Shown piece by piece: positions 1-8,851 of a DNA stretch of 22,324 nt; position 1 is the first letter of the stretch, and each line of letters begins with the position of its first letter. Source of the DNA: a virus. The DNA lies in the IMG/VR virus record IMGVR_UViG_3300021077_000029, positions 1 to 22,324 of that record; one strand, given 5' to 3'. The notes under the pieces are model-generated. The model saw only the letters and a program-made list of their open reading frames with translations. It was not told where the DNA came from and did no database searches. The translations under genes were made by a program, and so were the position numbers.

Positions 1-3000
1 GTGCCCACGCTGCGGCCTGGCACCCAGCCGCCGTTGAAGGTGTCGAGCAGCATGGAGTTGCGGGCCCCGCCGTCCGCGCCGCCCTGCGGCCAGTAGTGGC
101 CGGCACCGGAGGCCGTACAGGTGTCCAGCCGGACCACCGGGTCGGATGAGCGGTGCGGAAGCTGGAACCACCGCGTGTTGATGCACTGACGGATGCCCTG
201 AAAAACGACGTTGCGAACGGTGAGGTCCATACACTGGTTGACCTCGATCCCGTCATCCCAGGAGTTCTTCATCGTGCCGCCCTCGATCACGACCAGGCCC
301 ACCGAGAGGGCTTCCCCGATGTGGATGTTCGAGCCTGCGAAGTACCCGTTGTCACAGCTCGTGTTGTGCACGAAGACGCGGTCGATGAGGCGCTGCGTGA
401 CGGTCGCGGTCTCCTCGGTGTTCGCGTTGCTGAAGCCGTAGATGGAGATCTCTTTCTCCTGGCTGGCCAGCGTGCAGCCGTCGATGACCAGTTGGCGCAT
501 GAAGGACCACTGCGTCGGGTTGGTGGCCGTGAGCCCGCCCTTGAAGAAGATCCCGTTCAGCGGGGCGAGGGACGGCAGGCCGGTCGTCTGGCTCCGTAGC
601 GGAGCTCCGTGGAGGGTGAGGTTCTTGAAGACGAAGTTGTCAGCGTTCGGGGAGTCGCGGAGCCAGAAGATGCTGCCACACTCGGCTGAGGGCACGCGCC
701 CGTTGTCGTTGAAATCCAGGTTCTGCACGACCAGATTGCCGTAGGTGTCGTGCGTCTCGACGTTGCCGTAGGTCGGGGTGTAGATGAAGGCATAGCGGGT
801 CGTGTTCCCGGCCTGGAAGAGGATCTGCGCGTTGGCTACGCCGCCGGTCGTCGAGAGGCCGTCGACGAAGATCATGCCGGCGCGCTGGACCGAGGACCCG
901 GAGCGCGGCTGCCAGGTCGTCGTGTCGAGCCAGTCGTTGGTGCGGATCGTGGCCAGCAGGATCGTCGGGTTGGTGATCAGGTAGCTCTTGCCCGGCGTGA
1001 AGTGCAGGTAGCCTTGCCCGGCGTTCTGGCAGGCCGTCCAGGCCGAGCCGATGGCGGCGGTGTCGTCGTGGGTCTTGTTACCCACCGCCCCGTAGCCGTC
1101 GACGTTGAACGGCAGGATGCTGGTCACGGTGAAGTTGATACCGTTGGTCTGCGAGCCGTTCACGACGAGGTGGACCGGCACCGAGGCTCCCATCGCCTCC
1201 AGGGGTGCCATGGCCCGCACCGAGGTATCCGTCCAGTCCGTGCAGGCCGTGGCCTCGTAGTTCCCGAAGTAGACCTTGCTCGGGCCCCGCACCGCACCGA
1301 AACCCACGCCGGTCAGCGTGACCCATGTGCCGGGGGTCCCCGAGCTGAGCGAGATCGCGGCCAGGTTGCCCGGTGGGGGCGGCGTGGGAGCGGTCCCTGT
1401 GGCGACCGGCCGCAGCCCCACACCGTCATACCACATCAGCGTCTTGCTGCCGAGTCCGTCCGGCAGCATGACCTGGAGCGGGGCGCTGACTAGCGAGGCC
1501 CCGTCGTAGCGCAGGAACGGTGGCGCGTCGACCGTGAAGCCGAAAGCATTGGACGGCAGCCCTGACACCGTCACGATCCACGTCCACGGCCCGTGAGACA
1601 GCGAAGGGACGGTGGCTGTGAACTGCGTGGCTGACCAACCCCCCGTCGTGGTGGCCACCGTTCCTCCGAGCTTCACGACCGAGGATCCCTTGCTGGCGCC
1701 GAAACCTGTTCCCGTGACCGTGACCGAGTGCCCGATAGGGCCGTGGCTGACCGACAGCCCGGTGATGGTGGGCCCGGTTGAGACCGTGACCTTGGCCACG
1801 ACCATCGTGCCGTACTGGGCAGCAGACCCGGTGGTGGTGACCCTGTGGGTGTATACCCGGTCGCCGTCGGTCGGCGGCGTGAACGGCCCGGCGATAGCGA
1901 AGTTGCGGGTAGCACTGGCAAACTGGAGAGCCGAGTCGCTGATGTCGGCATCGCCGGAGCTGCCGGTGTCCTTGGTGCCGCTGTCACGCAGGTAAAGGTT
2001 TTCCTCAGTCGTGGCGTCGTAGCCGGTGGCTGCCAGGTAGAAGGCGGTGTTGAAGCCCACGCCCCCGATGCTGCTTTGGTTCAGCAGGTAACGCTGGTAG
2101 GTCTCGATGACCGAGCTGGTGCCCACGCCCTGGCCTCCGACCCGGAAGTAGGAGCAGAACTTGGAGAGCCCCCCGGCGTTGGAGAGCTTGATGTACAGCC
2201 GGGCCTGCTGGAGCATGCACTCGCGCCCGGTCGCGTTTCCGCCGTGGCTGACGACCGTGTAGACCCCGCCGTCGGTGAGCCCCGAGAGGGCGAAGCTCTT
2301 CTGCGAGCAGGTGACGTTCACGTTGGTGAGGTCTGCGGCCAGTGTGGAGCCGCTGACCGGCGTGGCCGAGGCCGTACCGGCCGTGACCAGCGAGAGGCCG
2401 GCATTGACGCCGTAGGAGGCGTTGGCAGCGGCCATCACGGTCTCCAGGGTCAGCGCCGAGGCATCACCGGGGATGTTCGCCCAGTCGGCAGCCACGTACT
2501 GCCAGAAGCTGTGGTAGCCCGTGCTGCGCTCGGCGTAGGCCGTCGTGTAGTTGTCGTCCAGGTAGAGCGTCGCGTCGTTGGTGGCGGTCGGCGTGCCGGA
2601 CACCTGCCAGGTAAACAGCGGGACCGCGATCTTGGTCTTGGTCGCGGTGGCATCCTGCTGGATGATGACCCGCGCCCGCCACACGCTCTGCCCGGCAGGA
2701 CCGCTGGTGCCGACCGCGTAGGTCTTCAGGCCCGCTGCCGGGGTAAAGGCTGCCCGCTTGCGGACGATAGACTCGCCGGTCGCCGTGGTGATGACGGTCT
2801 TCGGCGTGGCATCAGTGATGTCGAAGAGAGTGACCGTGCCGCCGGATCCCGTGGCGTCCGACTCGATGATCTCGAAGAAGAACAGCGGGTTGCCGTCGTA
2901 GTCGGACGGGTTGAGCTGGAACATCGTGCGAGCGAACCACGTCGTGGCCCCGGCACTGGAGGCCAGGGCCATGTCGACCAGCTCGATCGCGGTTTCGATG

Positions 3001-3011
3001 AGGGCTCCCAC
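1..3011 (-). CDS. Tail spike / fibre protein with beta-helix, 3' truncated by window edge
   Basis: An open minus-strand frame starts at GTG 3011 and runs off the left edge without a stop (1003 codons visible). I translated it by hand because no stop lies in the window. Residues 1-400 are a Thr/Ser/Gly-rich beta-type region of unknown fold. Residues about 413-490 and 545-630 each carry an IPT/TIG-like signature (SVTVTGTGFG and WVTLTGVGFG), an Ig-like fold common in phage adhesins. From about 635 the text YGAVGNKTHDDTAAI matches the entry of pectate-lyase-like right-handed beta-helices, and the remainder has short repetitive N/G/V-rich rungs. The likely role is host-surface binding or polysaccharide depolymerisation. 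It is the last gene of the visible structural block and starts 11 nt after the preceding stop; the ribosome binding site is weak. Catalytic residues cannot be assigned. Confidence 0.82.
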   Translation of the reverse strand, partial: MGALIETAIELVDMALASSAGATTWFARTMFQLNPSDYDGNPLFFFEIIESDATGSGGTVTLFDITDATPKTVITTATGESIVRKRAAFTPAAGLKTYAVGTSGPAGQSVWRARVIIQQDATATKTKIAVPLFTWQVSGTPTATNDATLYLDDNYTTAYAERSTGYHSFWQYVAADWANIPGDASALTLETVMAAANASYGVNAGLSLVTAGTASATPVSGSTLAADLTNVNVTCSQKSFALSGLTDGGVYTVVSHGGNATGRECMLQQARLYIKLSNAGGLSKFCSYFRVGGQGVGTSSVIETYQRYLLNQSSIGGVGFNTAFYLAATGYDATTEENLYLRDSGTKDTGSSGDADISDSALQFASATRNFAIAGPFTPPTDGDRVYTHRVTTTGSAAQYGTMVVAKVTVSTGPTITGLSVSHGPIGHSVTVTGTGFGASKGSSVVKLGGTVATTTGGWSATQFTATVPSLSHGPWTWIVTVSGLPSNAFGFTVDAPPFLRYDGASLVSAPLQVMLPDGLGSKTLMWYDGVGLRPVATGTAPTPPPPGNLAAISLSSGTPGTWVTLTGVGFGAVRGPSKVYFGNYEATACTDWTDTSVRAMAPLEAMGASVPVHLVVNGSQTNGINFTVTSILPFNVDGYGAVGNKTHDDTAAIGSAWTACQNAGQGYLHFTPGKSYLITNPTILLATIRTNDWLDTTTWQPRSGSSVQRAGMIFVDGLSTTGGVANAQILFQAGNTTRYAFIYTPTYGNVETHDTYGNLVVQNLDFNDNGRVPSAECGSIFWLRDSPNADNFVFKNLTLHGAPLRSQTTGLPSLAPLNGIFFKGGLTATNPTQWSFMRQLVIDGCTLASQEKEISIYGFSNANTEETATVTQRLIDRVFVHNTSCDNGYFAGSNIHIGEALSVGLVVIEGGTMKNSWDDGIEVNQCMDLTVRNVVFQGIRQCINTRWFQLPHRSSDPVVRLDTCTASGAGHYWPQGGADGGARNSMLLDTFNGGWVPGRSVG

Positions 3012-3022
3012 GGTTCGCCCTG

Positions 3023-3706
3023 CTACGTGTCAGTGGCGACTACGCAGTCCCCGGCCGTCATGTTGGGATCGGCAAGCGCGGCTGCCTGAGTCATGACGTA
3101 GTAGTCGGTGATGCCGTGCCCGATCATGGCCCCGAGCAGCCGCAGGTAGGCCGCGTTGAGCTGCGGCAGATCGGCGGTGGCGACGTGGGAGGCGTCGTAG
3201 ACACCGGTCGCCAGGTTTGCCAGGGCTGCCGTGCCGAAGGCAGGCTTGTTGGAGATCGAGGCCCAGTCGCTCGCCCCGGCAGGACCCGGAGCCCCGGCCA
3301 GGTTGGCCCCGGTGTCGAGCCAGCCGGAAACGTACTTCTGGTAGACCTTGTTGCTCACGATGTCCAGGGCGCAGTCGTTCACGGTGCCCAGGTTGGAGGC
3401 CGGTGGCCCGGAGGTAAAGAACCATTTGCTCGTGGCCCCGACGACCGAGAGGTCGGGATCGACAGCCGGGACAGGCTGCGGATAGCCGTCGCCGGCATCG
3501 AGGAAGACCCGCGACGGGCCGCTAGCAATGTCGACCAGGAAGTCCAGCTCGTTGTGGATCCCCGGCGTCAGCGGCTGCGTGAGCGGCAGGCCGCCCAGGT
3601 CCGTGCAGGCAGCAGCCGAGGTCATGGCGCGGTCAAGCCAGATCCGCGCCGACCCCGGCCCGCTGCCCTCCTGCTCACACAGGACGTAGAACTCGTGGAT
3701 CGCCAT
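3023..3706 (-). CDS. Virion protein, tail-fibre or decoration-like (collagen-like patch)
   Basis: A 227-aa protein with ATG at 3706, two nt after the upstream stop. The N-terminal half is hydrophobic and beta-rich. Around residues 130-165 is a fibre-type linker: a short collagen-like GAPGPAG run followed by DWASISNKPAFGTAALA, which resembles the WASIxxKPxF repeat seen in many phage tail fibres and trimeric needle proteins. The C-terminus has alternating Ala/Asp/Thr-rich text. It sits between small head or neck candidates and the tail spike, so a virion-surface or fibre-base role is an inference. The enzyme signatures I looked for are absent. Confidence 0.7.
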   Translation of the reverse strand: MAIHEFYVLCEQEGSGPGSARIWLDRAMTSAAACTDLGGLPLTQPLTPGIHNELDFLVDIASGPSRVFLDAGDGYPQPVPAVDPDLSVVGATSKWFFTSGPPASNLGTVNDCALDIVSNKVYQKYVSGWLDTGANLAGAPGPAGASDWASISNKPAFGTAALANLATGVYDASHVATADLPQLNAAYLRLLGAMIGHGITDYYVMTQAAALADPNMTAGDCVVATDT

Positions 3707-3708
3707 GG

Positions 3709-4353
3709 CTAGGCCGCGATCAGCTCAGCGTAGACGTTCTGGACGGTGATGACGTCCGATGCGCCCGGCGTGAGGCACAGGCCCACGTACGGAGCTGCGG
3801 CGTAACGCACGTCGAAGGCCGAGCTGACGGTGTTGACCACCACGCAGGGGATCTGTGCATGGCCGGTGGCTGCCAGGTTGTGGACCATGATGTACTCGCC
3901 TGCCACCACACCGGATGCTGAGAGCGGGCCGCGAACGATGGCCTCGACCCAGTTCCAGCCCTCGTCACCGGCTGCGGTACCGGCAGGCTTCACGAAGCTG
4001 ACCTGGGCGGTGTCGGCCACGGTGCCGGCCGTTCCGAACGCGATGTCGATGGTGCTCGACGCCGAGCCCGCGCCGGTCTTGGTGAAGCTGAAGCCGAAGC
4101 GCAGCCGGGTGCCGATCTGGAGGCCGGTCGGCGGGATGATGAGCTGCGAGCCCGCCAGGTAGGTGCGGGCGACCGGGACTGACTGCGAGGTGGTGGAGTA
4201 GTTCGAGCTGACCAGGCGCGAGACGGCCAGGTTGACGCCGTTCTCGTCGATGGACCGCAGGTGAGGCACGGTCATGTTGGCCAGATAGAAGGCGGTCTTC
4301 CCGGTCGCGGGCGTGTTCGGCGCGGCGACCTTGTTCAAGCGGAGAAACGACAT
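3709..4353 (-). CDS. Hypothetical virion protein (beta-sandwich-like)
   Basis: A 214-aa protein starting at ATG 4353 (MSFLRLNKVAAPNTP). The sequence opens with a short basic segment and continues with alternating hydrophobic/Thr-Gly beta-strand text such as GTRLRFGFSFTKTGAG and GEYIMVHNLAATGH. This is typical of jelly-roll or carbohydrate-binding-like decoration and fibre proteins. It is preceded by SD-like purines and packed 10 nt from the gene above. Its position between capsid-distal small genes and the fibre genes suggests a virion protein. I do not recognise a family. Confidence 0.65.
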   Translation of the reverse strand: MSFLRLNKVAAPNTPATGKTAFYLANMTVPHLRSIDENGVNLAVSRLVSSNYSTTSQSVPVARTYLAGSQLIIPPTGLQIGTRLRFGFSFTKTGAGSASSTIDIAFGTAGTVADTAQVSFVKPAGTAAGDEGWNWVEAIVRGPLSASGVVAGEYIMVHNLAATGHAQIPCVVVNTVSSAFDVRYAAAPYVGLCLTPGASDVITVQNVYAELIAA

Positions 4354-4362
4354 TGCGACTCC

Positions 4363-4671
4363 TTACGTGATGTCGAGGACGCCGTTACCGAGGATCTCCA
4401 GGGCGATGCCCTTGGCGATCTCGAAGTACATGGGCGCGTACGTGCAGAACTCTGCCGGGATGGTCGAGCTGGTGGTGAGGAGGTGCCCGGTGGCCTCCAG
4501 GTCTTCGATGGCGCTGGTGGGCAGCACGTTAGCCGGGAGGCTGGCCCAGGGGCGCATGCCGTTGCCCTGCTTCACGATCCCGGCGTCGATTGCCCAGGCC
4601 CACACACCGTCAGGGATGGTGCCCGCGCCTTCCCACTCTGAGAGCGTCCCGATGCGGATGTTACCGATCAT
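4363..4671 (-). CDS. Small hypothetical protein, paralogue of upstream neighbour
   Basis: A 102-aa protein with ATG at 4671. Its last 22 residues (YFEIAKGIALEILGNGVLDIT) align with the last 22 of the next gene upstream (4683-4973), with the same E-I/L-x-x-G-x-ALE...DIT pattern ending exactly at the stop. The bodies differ. The pair looks like a tandem duplication whose C-terminal motif has been kept, perhaps as an assembly or docking tail. The location just downstream of the capsid gene suggests a head-associated or neck role, which is inference only. Confidence 0.6.
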   Translation of the reverse strand: MIGNIRIGTLSEWEGAGTIPDGVWAWAIDAGIVKQGNGMRPWASLPANVLPTSAIEDLEATGHLLTTSSTIPAEFCTYAPMYFEIAKGIALEILGNGVLDIT

Positions 4672-4682
4672 GCCCGCCCCCT

Positions 4683-4973
4683 TTAGGTGATGTCCATGTA
4701 CGCGCCTGAAGCCAGCTCAAGTGCGTAGCCGGAAAGGATCTCGTAGAAGCCCGGCACGGTCACGCCGAAGCCCGACTGGATGGTGGTGTCGGCGCTGGCA
4801 TACTGCGAGACCGGCACCAGGCCGTTGGCGTAGTCGACGATGACGTGGAGCTGGCCGGTGGGCTCCCAGTAGCCCGCCACGGGCTTGCCGGCATCGACAG
4901 CGGCCGGGACGGTGGCTGAGGCGATGCCACCGATCTCTGCTATCGGGTTCCCGTTCTTGTCTAGCAGGGCCAT
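4683..4973 (-). CDS. Small hypothetical protein downstream of capsid, paralogue pair member
   Basis: A 96-aa protein with ATG at 4973, preceded by a strong GGGAGGG Shine-Dalgarno at a 2-4 nt gap. The N-terminus MALLDKNGNPIAEIGG resembles short head-fibre or linker proteins, but I do not recognise the family. The C-terminal 21 residues match those of the following gene (4363-4671), as described there. It is the first gene after the capsid gene and is separated from it by about 107 nt of non-coding DNA. Confidence 0.62.
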   Translation of the reverse strand: MALLDKNGNPIAEIGGIASATVPAAVDAGKPVAGYWEPTGQLHVIVDYANGLVPVSQYASADTTIQSGFGVTVPGFYEILSGYALELASGAYMDIT

Positions 4974-5020
4974 CGGCCCTCCCTCTCAGTCAGACGGGAC
5001 CGGCCGAGCAGTCCCCGGTG

Positions 5021-5034
5021 GGGCTAAAAAGCCC
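5021..5034 (-). other. Short hairpin in capsid-downstream gap
   Basis: The only non-coding gap in the left structural block (4974-5080) contains GGGCT, a four-base loop and AGCCC. In the minus direction the loop is T-rich, but no U-tract follows the stem. It could attenuate transcription after the highly expressed capsid gene. It is a weak terminator candidate at best. Nothing else is visible in this gap. Confidence 0.3.
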
Positions 5035-5080
5035 GTCCCGGCATCTCTCGACCGGCCCCCGTCCTTCCTTGACTCGTCGG

Positions 5081-6646
5081 TTACGCCTGCGTCCGCACGC
5101 CGACGATGGAAGCCTGGACCGGCGGGTGGTAGCACTTCAGCGTGCTCGTGTAGAAGTTCGAGTACGGGAAGCTGCGGCCGGACCGTGCGAGCTCGAAGTA
5201 GGTGTATGGGGTCTGCATGTCGATGGCGAAGCCCCTGGACTCCTTCGAGTAGGTGTAGGGCACCTTCTCGGTGATGAACAGGAACGTGCCGTCTTCCATG
5301 TAGGGGTGCGCCCAGACGGGGATCTGCGCTGCCTGCGCGGGGATCATGCCCGCCGCGAACTTGTTGAGGTAGCTGCCGATGAACGTGCCGCCGACCAGGC
5401 CGCCACGCTCGTTGACCAGCTCCAACTTGTAGAGGTTGCCCGAGTTGATGGCCATGAGCTGATCGGTCACGGCACCGACGCCGCGGCTGCCCGCGATGAT
5501 CAGGGTCGGACCACAGTGCCAGATGTCCCACAGCGGCTGGAGGATCTGGTCGAACTCCTTGATGCCCGAGCCCCCTGCGGTCAGCTTCGCGCCGGCGCAG
5601 TTAACCAACTGCTGGTAGGTCCCGAGATCCTGGCCGTAGACGGTGTGCTTCTGGCACCAGGCCAGGATGCCTTCCGGCACGTAAGCCTGCACCGTGCCGT
5701 CTGCCGTGCCGTGGGTGTGGTTGGTATCGCCACCGGATCCCACGTTCACGTACGCGCCCACGGTGCCCGAGCTGGAACCCGAGGAGCCGTCGATCTCGAC
5801 GCAGGTGCTGGTGACGTAGCACTGGCCACCGCTGACCACGATGGAGTCACCGTGAGCGGTGGTCGAGCTTGACGGCCAGTACATCGTGTTCGGGTCTGCC
5901 AGGGTGGCCCCGACAGCAGTCGTGCCCATGTAGATCTTGTAGCCGACTGCGCCGGCCACAGGGTTCCACGAGAGCTTGCACTTCAGGCAGGTGCTCTGCG
6001 TCGGGCTGAGGGTCTGGCCGATGGACTCACCGAGTTTCTTGCTCGATGCGATTGCGGCGTCCACGGTCTTGTTGGCGAGTGCGCCCTGGGCGGTGATGGC
6101 CGCCACGACGACCTTGACCGGGGGCGTGTAGGAACCCGACCCCACGTTGGTCGCCAAGCCGTCCGAGCTGCCGTCCACGAGGGCGGCGTAGTTCCCGGCC
6201 AGGGTGATGATCTCTTCGAGCTGGAGGAGGTCCGTGAGCGAGATCATCATCTCATCCTGCAGCGGGTCGCTGAAGCCCTGGCCCTGCGGGATGGCCTCCC
6301 ACTGGACTTCGGCCTGGACGGCCTGCGTGCAGTAGGCCGCGTCGATCTCAATGGCTCCCGAGACTACGGCCTGCCCGACAGCGCCGGGGGCGGTGCCCAT
6401 GGCGGTCGCCTTGTTCCAGGCACCGGGGCCGAGCTGCATCTTCCAGTTGACGGTCGCGCCGCCCTGCTTGGGCGTGTCGACCGGCACACGGGCACGGAGT
6501 CCCGCGTACAACGGGAGCATCAGCTTCACGACGGGCTCCAGGTTGACGCCCGCCCATCCCTGGCCGACCGTCAGGGCCTTCCTGATTTCACCCGCCAGGA
6601 CCGGCGACGCGCCGATCACCTGGGCAAGCCTTTGCATGTCGTTCAT
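5081..6646 (-). CDS. Major capsid protein, HK97-type, with inserted FN3-like domain
   Basis: A 521-aa protein starting at ATG 6646. The N-terminal part (residues 36-165) has capsid-like text including an N-arm/E-loop region with a VNWKM strand and a long spine-helix candidate (DEMMISLTDLLQLEEIITLAGN). The C-terminal part (residues 325-521) has P-domain-like sequence including LIIAGSRG, WAHPYMEDGTFLFITEKVPY and a receptor-like ending. Between them, about residues 172-315, sits a Gly/Ser-bordered insert. It contains LSWNPVAGAVGYKIYMGT, a clear fibronectin-III-type strand pair, plus four cysteines. It follows the protease/scaffold gene, the usual order for HK97-like phages. The insert probably projects from the capsid surface. 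Confidence 0.82.
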   Translation of the reverse strand: MNDMQRLAQVIGASPVLAGEIRKALTVGQGWAGVNLEPVVKLMLPLYAGLRARVPVDTPKQGGATVNWKMQLGPGAWNKATAMGTAPGAVGQAVVSGAIEIDAAYCTQAVQAEVQWEAIPQGQGFSDPLQDEMMISLTDLLQLEEIITLAGNYAALVDGSSDGLATNVGSGSYTPPVKVVVAAITAQGALANKTVDAAIASSKKLGESIGQTLSPTQSTCLKCKLSWNPVAGAVGYKIYMGTTAVGATLADPNTMYWPSSSTTAHGDSIVVSGGQCYVTSTCVEIDGSSGSSSGTVGAYVNVGSGGDTNHTHGTADGTVQAYVPEGILAWCQKHTVYGQDLGTYQQLVNCAGAKLTAGGSGIKEFDQILQPLWDIWHCGPTLIIAGSRGVGAVTDQLMAINSGNLYKLELVNERGGLVGGTFIGSYLNKFAAGMIPAQAAQIPVWAHPYMEDGTFLFITEKVPYTYSKESRGFAIDMQTPYTYFELARSGRSFPYSNFYTSTLKCYHPPVQASIVGVRTQA

Positions 6647-6690
6647 CCTCGTGGCTCCTTCGTCACGTCGCGTTCAGCAGGGATCCGGGC

Positions 6691-8511
6691 TCAGCCCTGG
6701 GCCGCGTACAGCGGCGGGGCCACGATCTCGAGTTCACTCATCTTCGCCTTGCAGAGACTGCGGATGTCGTCTTCGAGCTGACCCTGGCTGTTGCCTGCGA
6801 GCTCGAAGGCGTGGTAGATGCCGTTGGGCCCTTCGCTGGTCAGCGCCTTGGCGATCTGCGCCTGCCGGGGGTCGCCGCCGCTGGCATCGTTGGGGAGGTC
6901 TCCGGTGGCCATCTTCTGGACGCCGGGGTTGCCCTGGGCCACGAGGGCATCCATGCGGCCCTGGAGGCCGGACGCGATGTCCTGCGGCGCGTTCGAGAGG
7001 GTGACGTGCTGGCCGCCCGGCTCGGGATCCCCGGCCTTACCGGGCACGCCCTGCGGGTTGCCGTCCTGGAAGCCGGCCGCCGGTCCACCAGCACTCATGC
7101 CGTCCGTGACCTTCACGAGCGCGTTGTCGATGATGACCGCCTGGCCGTCCCAGGTCAGGAAGCCGTCGACCGTCTTGCCGAAACCCGAGCACTTGGTGGT
7201 CGTGCTGGTGGTCGAGCCGGGGGTGTCCACGGTCACGCTGGCCGGACTGCCGCTGCCCGAGGAACTGCCCGAGGAGCTTGACGGGCTGGAGGGCGGGCTG
7301 ATGGGGCTACCCGAGGCCTCCATGCTGAAGCTCGTCGGGGGCTTGCTTGACGAGCCCGAGCTGCTGCCGGACGAGCTGCCGGACGAACCGCTGCTCTTGC
7401 TGGAGCTGCTGTCCGAGCTGGACGGGCTGGAGCTGGAGCTGCCCGAGCTGGAGCTGCCCGAGCTGCCGGTCGATGAGTCGCTGGTGCGGTCACCGAGGAC
7501 TGACAGCGCGGCCGACGCCTGGGCGGCTGCATCCGGGCTGCTTGATGCGTCGCTGATCAAACTCTGCACCGAGGAGATCAGATCGCTCGTGGTCGCCTTG
7601 GCGAGCAAGTCGAGCGAACGGATCTCGTCGAGCGAGAACGCAGCGAAGACCTTTCTGATGGCTTCGGTGTCCACAGGTGCCTCCGGGGTACGGGTATCGA
7701 CAGGTCTGGCAGACGGCACGACGGCCGCTTTATGGAGCGAACCGGGGTTCGCCTGGCTGGTGACGGTGATGACGGCGGGTGGCATGACCTGGCCGGTCAC
7801 GGCGCTGTCGCCGCTCGACTGAAGGCTCGTCCAGGTGGTCTCACGGGCGACCTTCTCGGGTGCCCCGAATACGAAGCCGTCGGGCCCCTGCTCGTAGCTG
7901 ACCCGACAGTAGCCCTCGTTGGACTCGTAGATCACCCAGTCGTCAGAGAACTCATCGACGTAGCAGTAGCTGTCGCCGCAGATGGCCCGCAGCGCGTCCT
8001 GGAGCTTCTGACGGATCTGGTCGACCTTGCCCTGGATGCCGCCGTCGCTGCTCGATGAGCTGGAGGCTTTGACCACAGTGATCAGGGCTGAAGGGTTCGC
8101 GGGAACGTCCACAAGGCTCAACTCCACGATCTCGATGACATCCAGGATCCGGGCGTCCTTCTCGAAGTGCCACGACGGGGCGTCGCCGCCGATGCTGAAT
8201 CCCTTGAGGACGCCTTCACGGCACTTGGTCAGCGTGTCCTCACCGTCCCGCGATGCCGACAGGTAGACGCGCACCCCGACGGCCTTCGCGGACTCATCGG
8301 CCCACCACTCGACCAGCTTGCCGACAGCCTTGTAGGGATCGTGCTGCTCGCGGACTCCCATGATGTCGGCGGCGGCGGCGAAGGCCACCTTGGCTACGCT
8401 CAACGGGATCACATCGCCCTGGCGGTCTAGCACCTCGGCGGTAGCCACGCCCTCGACCAGCCGTTTCTCGGCGTCTACCTTGGTGATGGACAGCGGGATG
8501 TCGATGCGCAT
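6691..8511 (-). CDS. Prohead serine protease fused to Ser-rich linker and scaffold-like tail
   Basis: A 606-aa protein starting at ATG 8511; the frame stays open further upstream, but that part is antisense to the plus-strand HTH gene. Residues 10-140 are a phage prohead protease of the U35/HK97 gp4 type: GDVIPLSVAK, His57 in REQHDP, Ser106 in LKGFSIGG and the closing ELSLVDVPANP. Residues about 185-225 contain a YESNEGYCRVSYEQ segment often fused to such proteases. A very Ser-rich low-complexity stretch (about residues 345-425) follows, then a C-terminal domain of about 150 aa with a charged helical end, possibly scaffold or delta domain. The protein would cleave scaffold and capsid during head maturation. 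It lies immediately before the capsid gene. Confidence 0.85.
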   Translation of the reverse strand: MRIDIPLSITKVDAEKRLVEGVATAEVLDRQGDVIPLSVAKVAFAAAADIMGVREQHDPYKAVGKLVEWWADESAKAVGVRVYLSASRDGEDTLTKCREGVLKGFSIGGDAPSWHFEKDARILDVIEIVELSLVDVPANPSALITVVKASSSSSSDGGIQGKVDQIRQKLQDALRAICGDSYCYVDEFSDDWVIYESNEGYCRVSYEQGPDGFVFGAPEKVARETTWTSLQSSGDSAVTGQVMPPAVITVTSQANPGSLHKAAVVPSARPVDTRTPEAPVDTEAIRKVFAAFSLDEIRSLDLLAKATTSDLISSVQSLISDASSSPDAAAQASAALSVLGDRTSDSSTGSSGSSSSGSSSSSPSSSDSSSSKSSGSSGSSSGSSSGSSSKPPTSFSMEASGSPISPPSSPSSSSGSSSGSGSPASVTVDTPGSTTSTTTKCSGFGKTVDGFLTWDGQAVIIDNALVKVTDGMSAGGPAAGFQDGNPQGVPGKAGDPEPGGQHVTLSNAPQDIASGLQGRMDALVAQGNPGVQKMATGDLPNDASGGDPRQAQIAKALTSEGPNGIYHAFELAGNSQGQLEDDIRSLCKAKMSELEIVAPPLYAAQG

Positions 8512-8614
8512 GGCCCCCGTTTTCGCCACGACCCTCCGGCTCACCTTGACGGTGAAGGAAGGTCCGGTGACGCATCGAACAAATCCCGTACTGAACCCTG
8601 GCCGGGAGGCAACG

Positions 8615-8851
8615 GTGGAACTGGACGAGCTAGTGCGGCGCCGCGAGGCGCGAACGTTCGTGACGGACGGCAATGCCCGCGAGATGCGCAAGCAGCTCGG
8701 GCTGCGGATCTGGGAGGTCGCGGCTACCCTGCACGTCAGCCGCTCGACGGTCAGCGAGTGGGAACGCGGCACGGTCACGCCGTCCGGGGATTCAGCCCTG
8801 CGGTACTACGATCTGCTGGTCGGCGTGGCCAGCCGGGGGGCCAAAAAGTAG
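8615..8851 (+). CDS. Xre/Cro-type HTH transcriptional regulator
   Basis: A 78-aa plus-strand protein. The GTG start at 8615 is chosen because GGGAGG lies at 8604-8609, five nt upstream; the longer frame upstream is antisense to the protease gene. Residues 20-60 form a helix-turn-helix: REMRKQLGLRIWEVAATLHV then SRSTVSEWERG, the classic Xre recognition-helix text. It runs opposite to the surrounding structural genes, sits in a 410-bp interval between the gp10-like gene and the protease, and is followed directly by a hairpin. It may repress a phage promoter in the divergent 8512-8614 interval. Whether it is a morphogenesis-timing regulator or a lysogeny-type repressor cannot be told. Confidence 0.8.
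   Translation: MELDELVRRREARTFVTDGNAREMRKQLGLRIWEVAATLHVSRSTVSEWERGTVTPSGDSALRYYDLLVGVASRGAKK

Noticed and set aside
750-3089. Long plus-strand frames across the tail-spike region
   Set aside because: They are antisense to a continuous minus-strand frame with recognisable IPT-like and beta-helix text. Their Arg/Gly/Val-rich composition is typical of shadow frames in GC-rich DNA.
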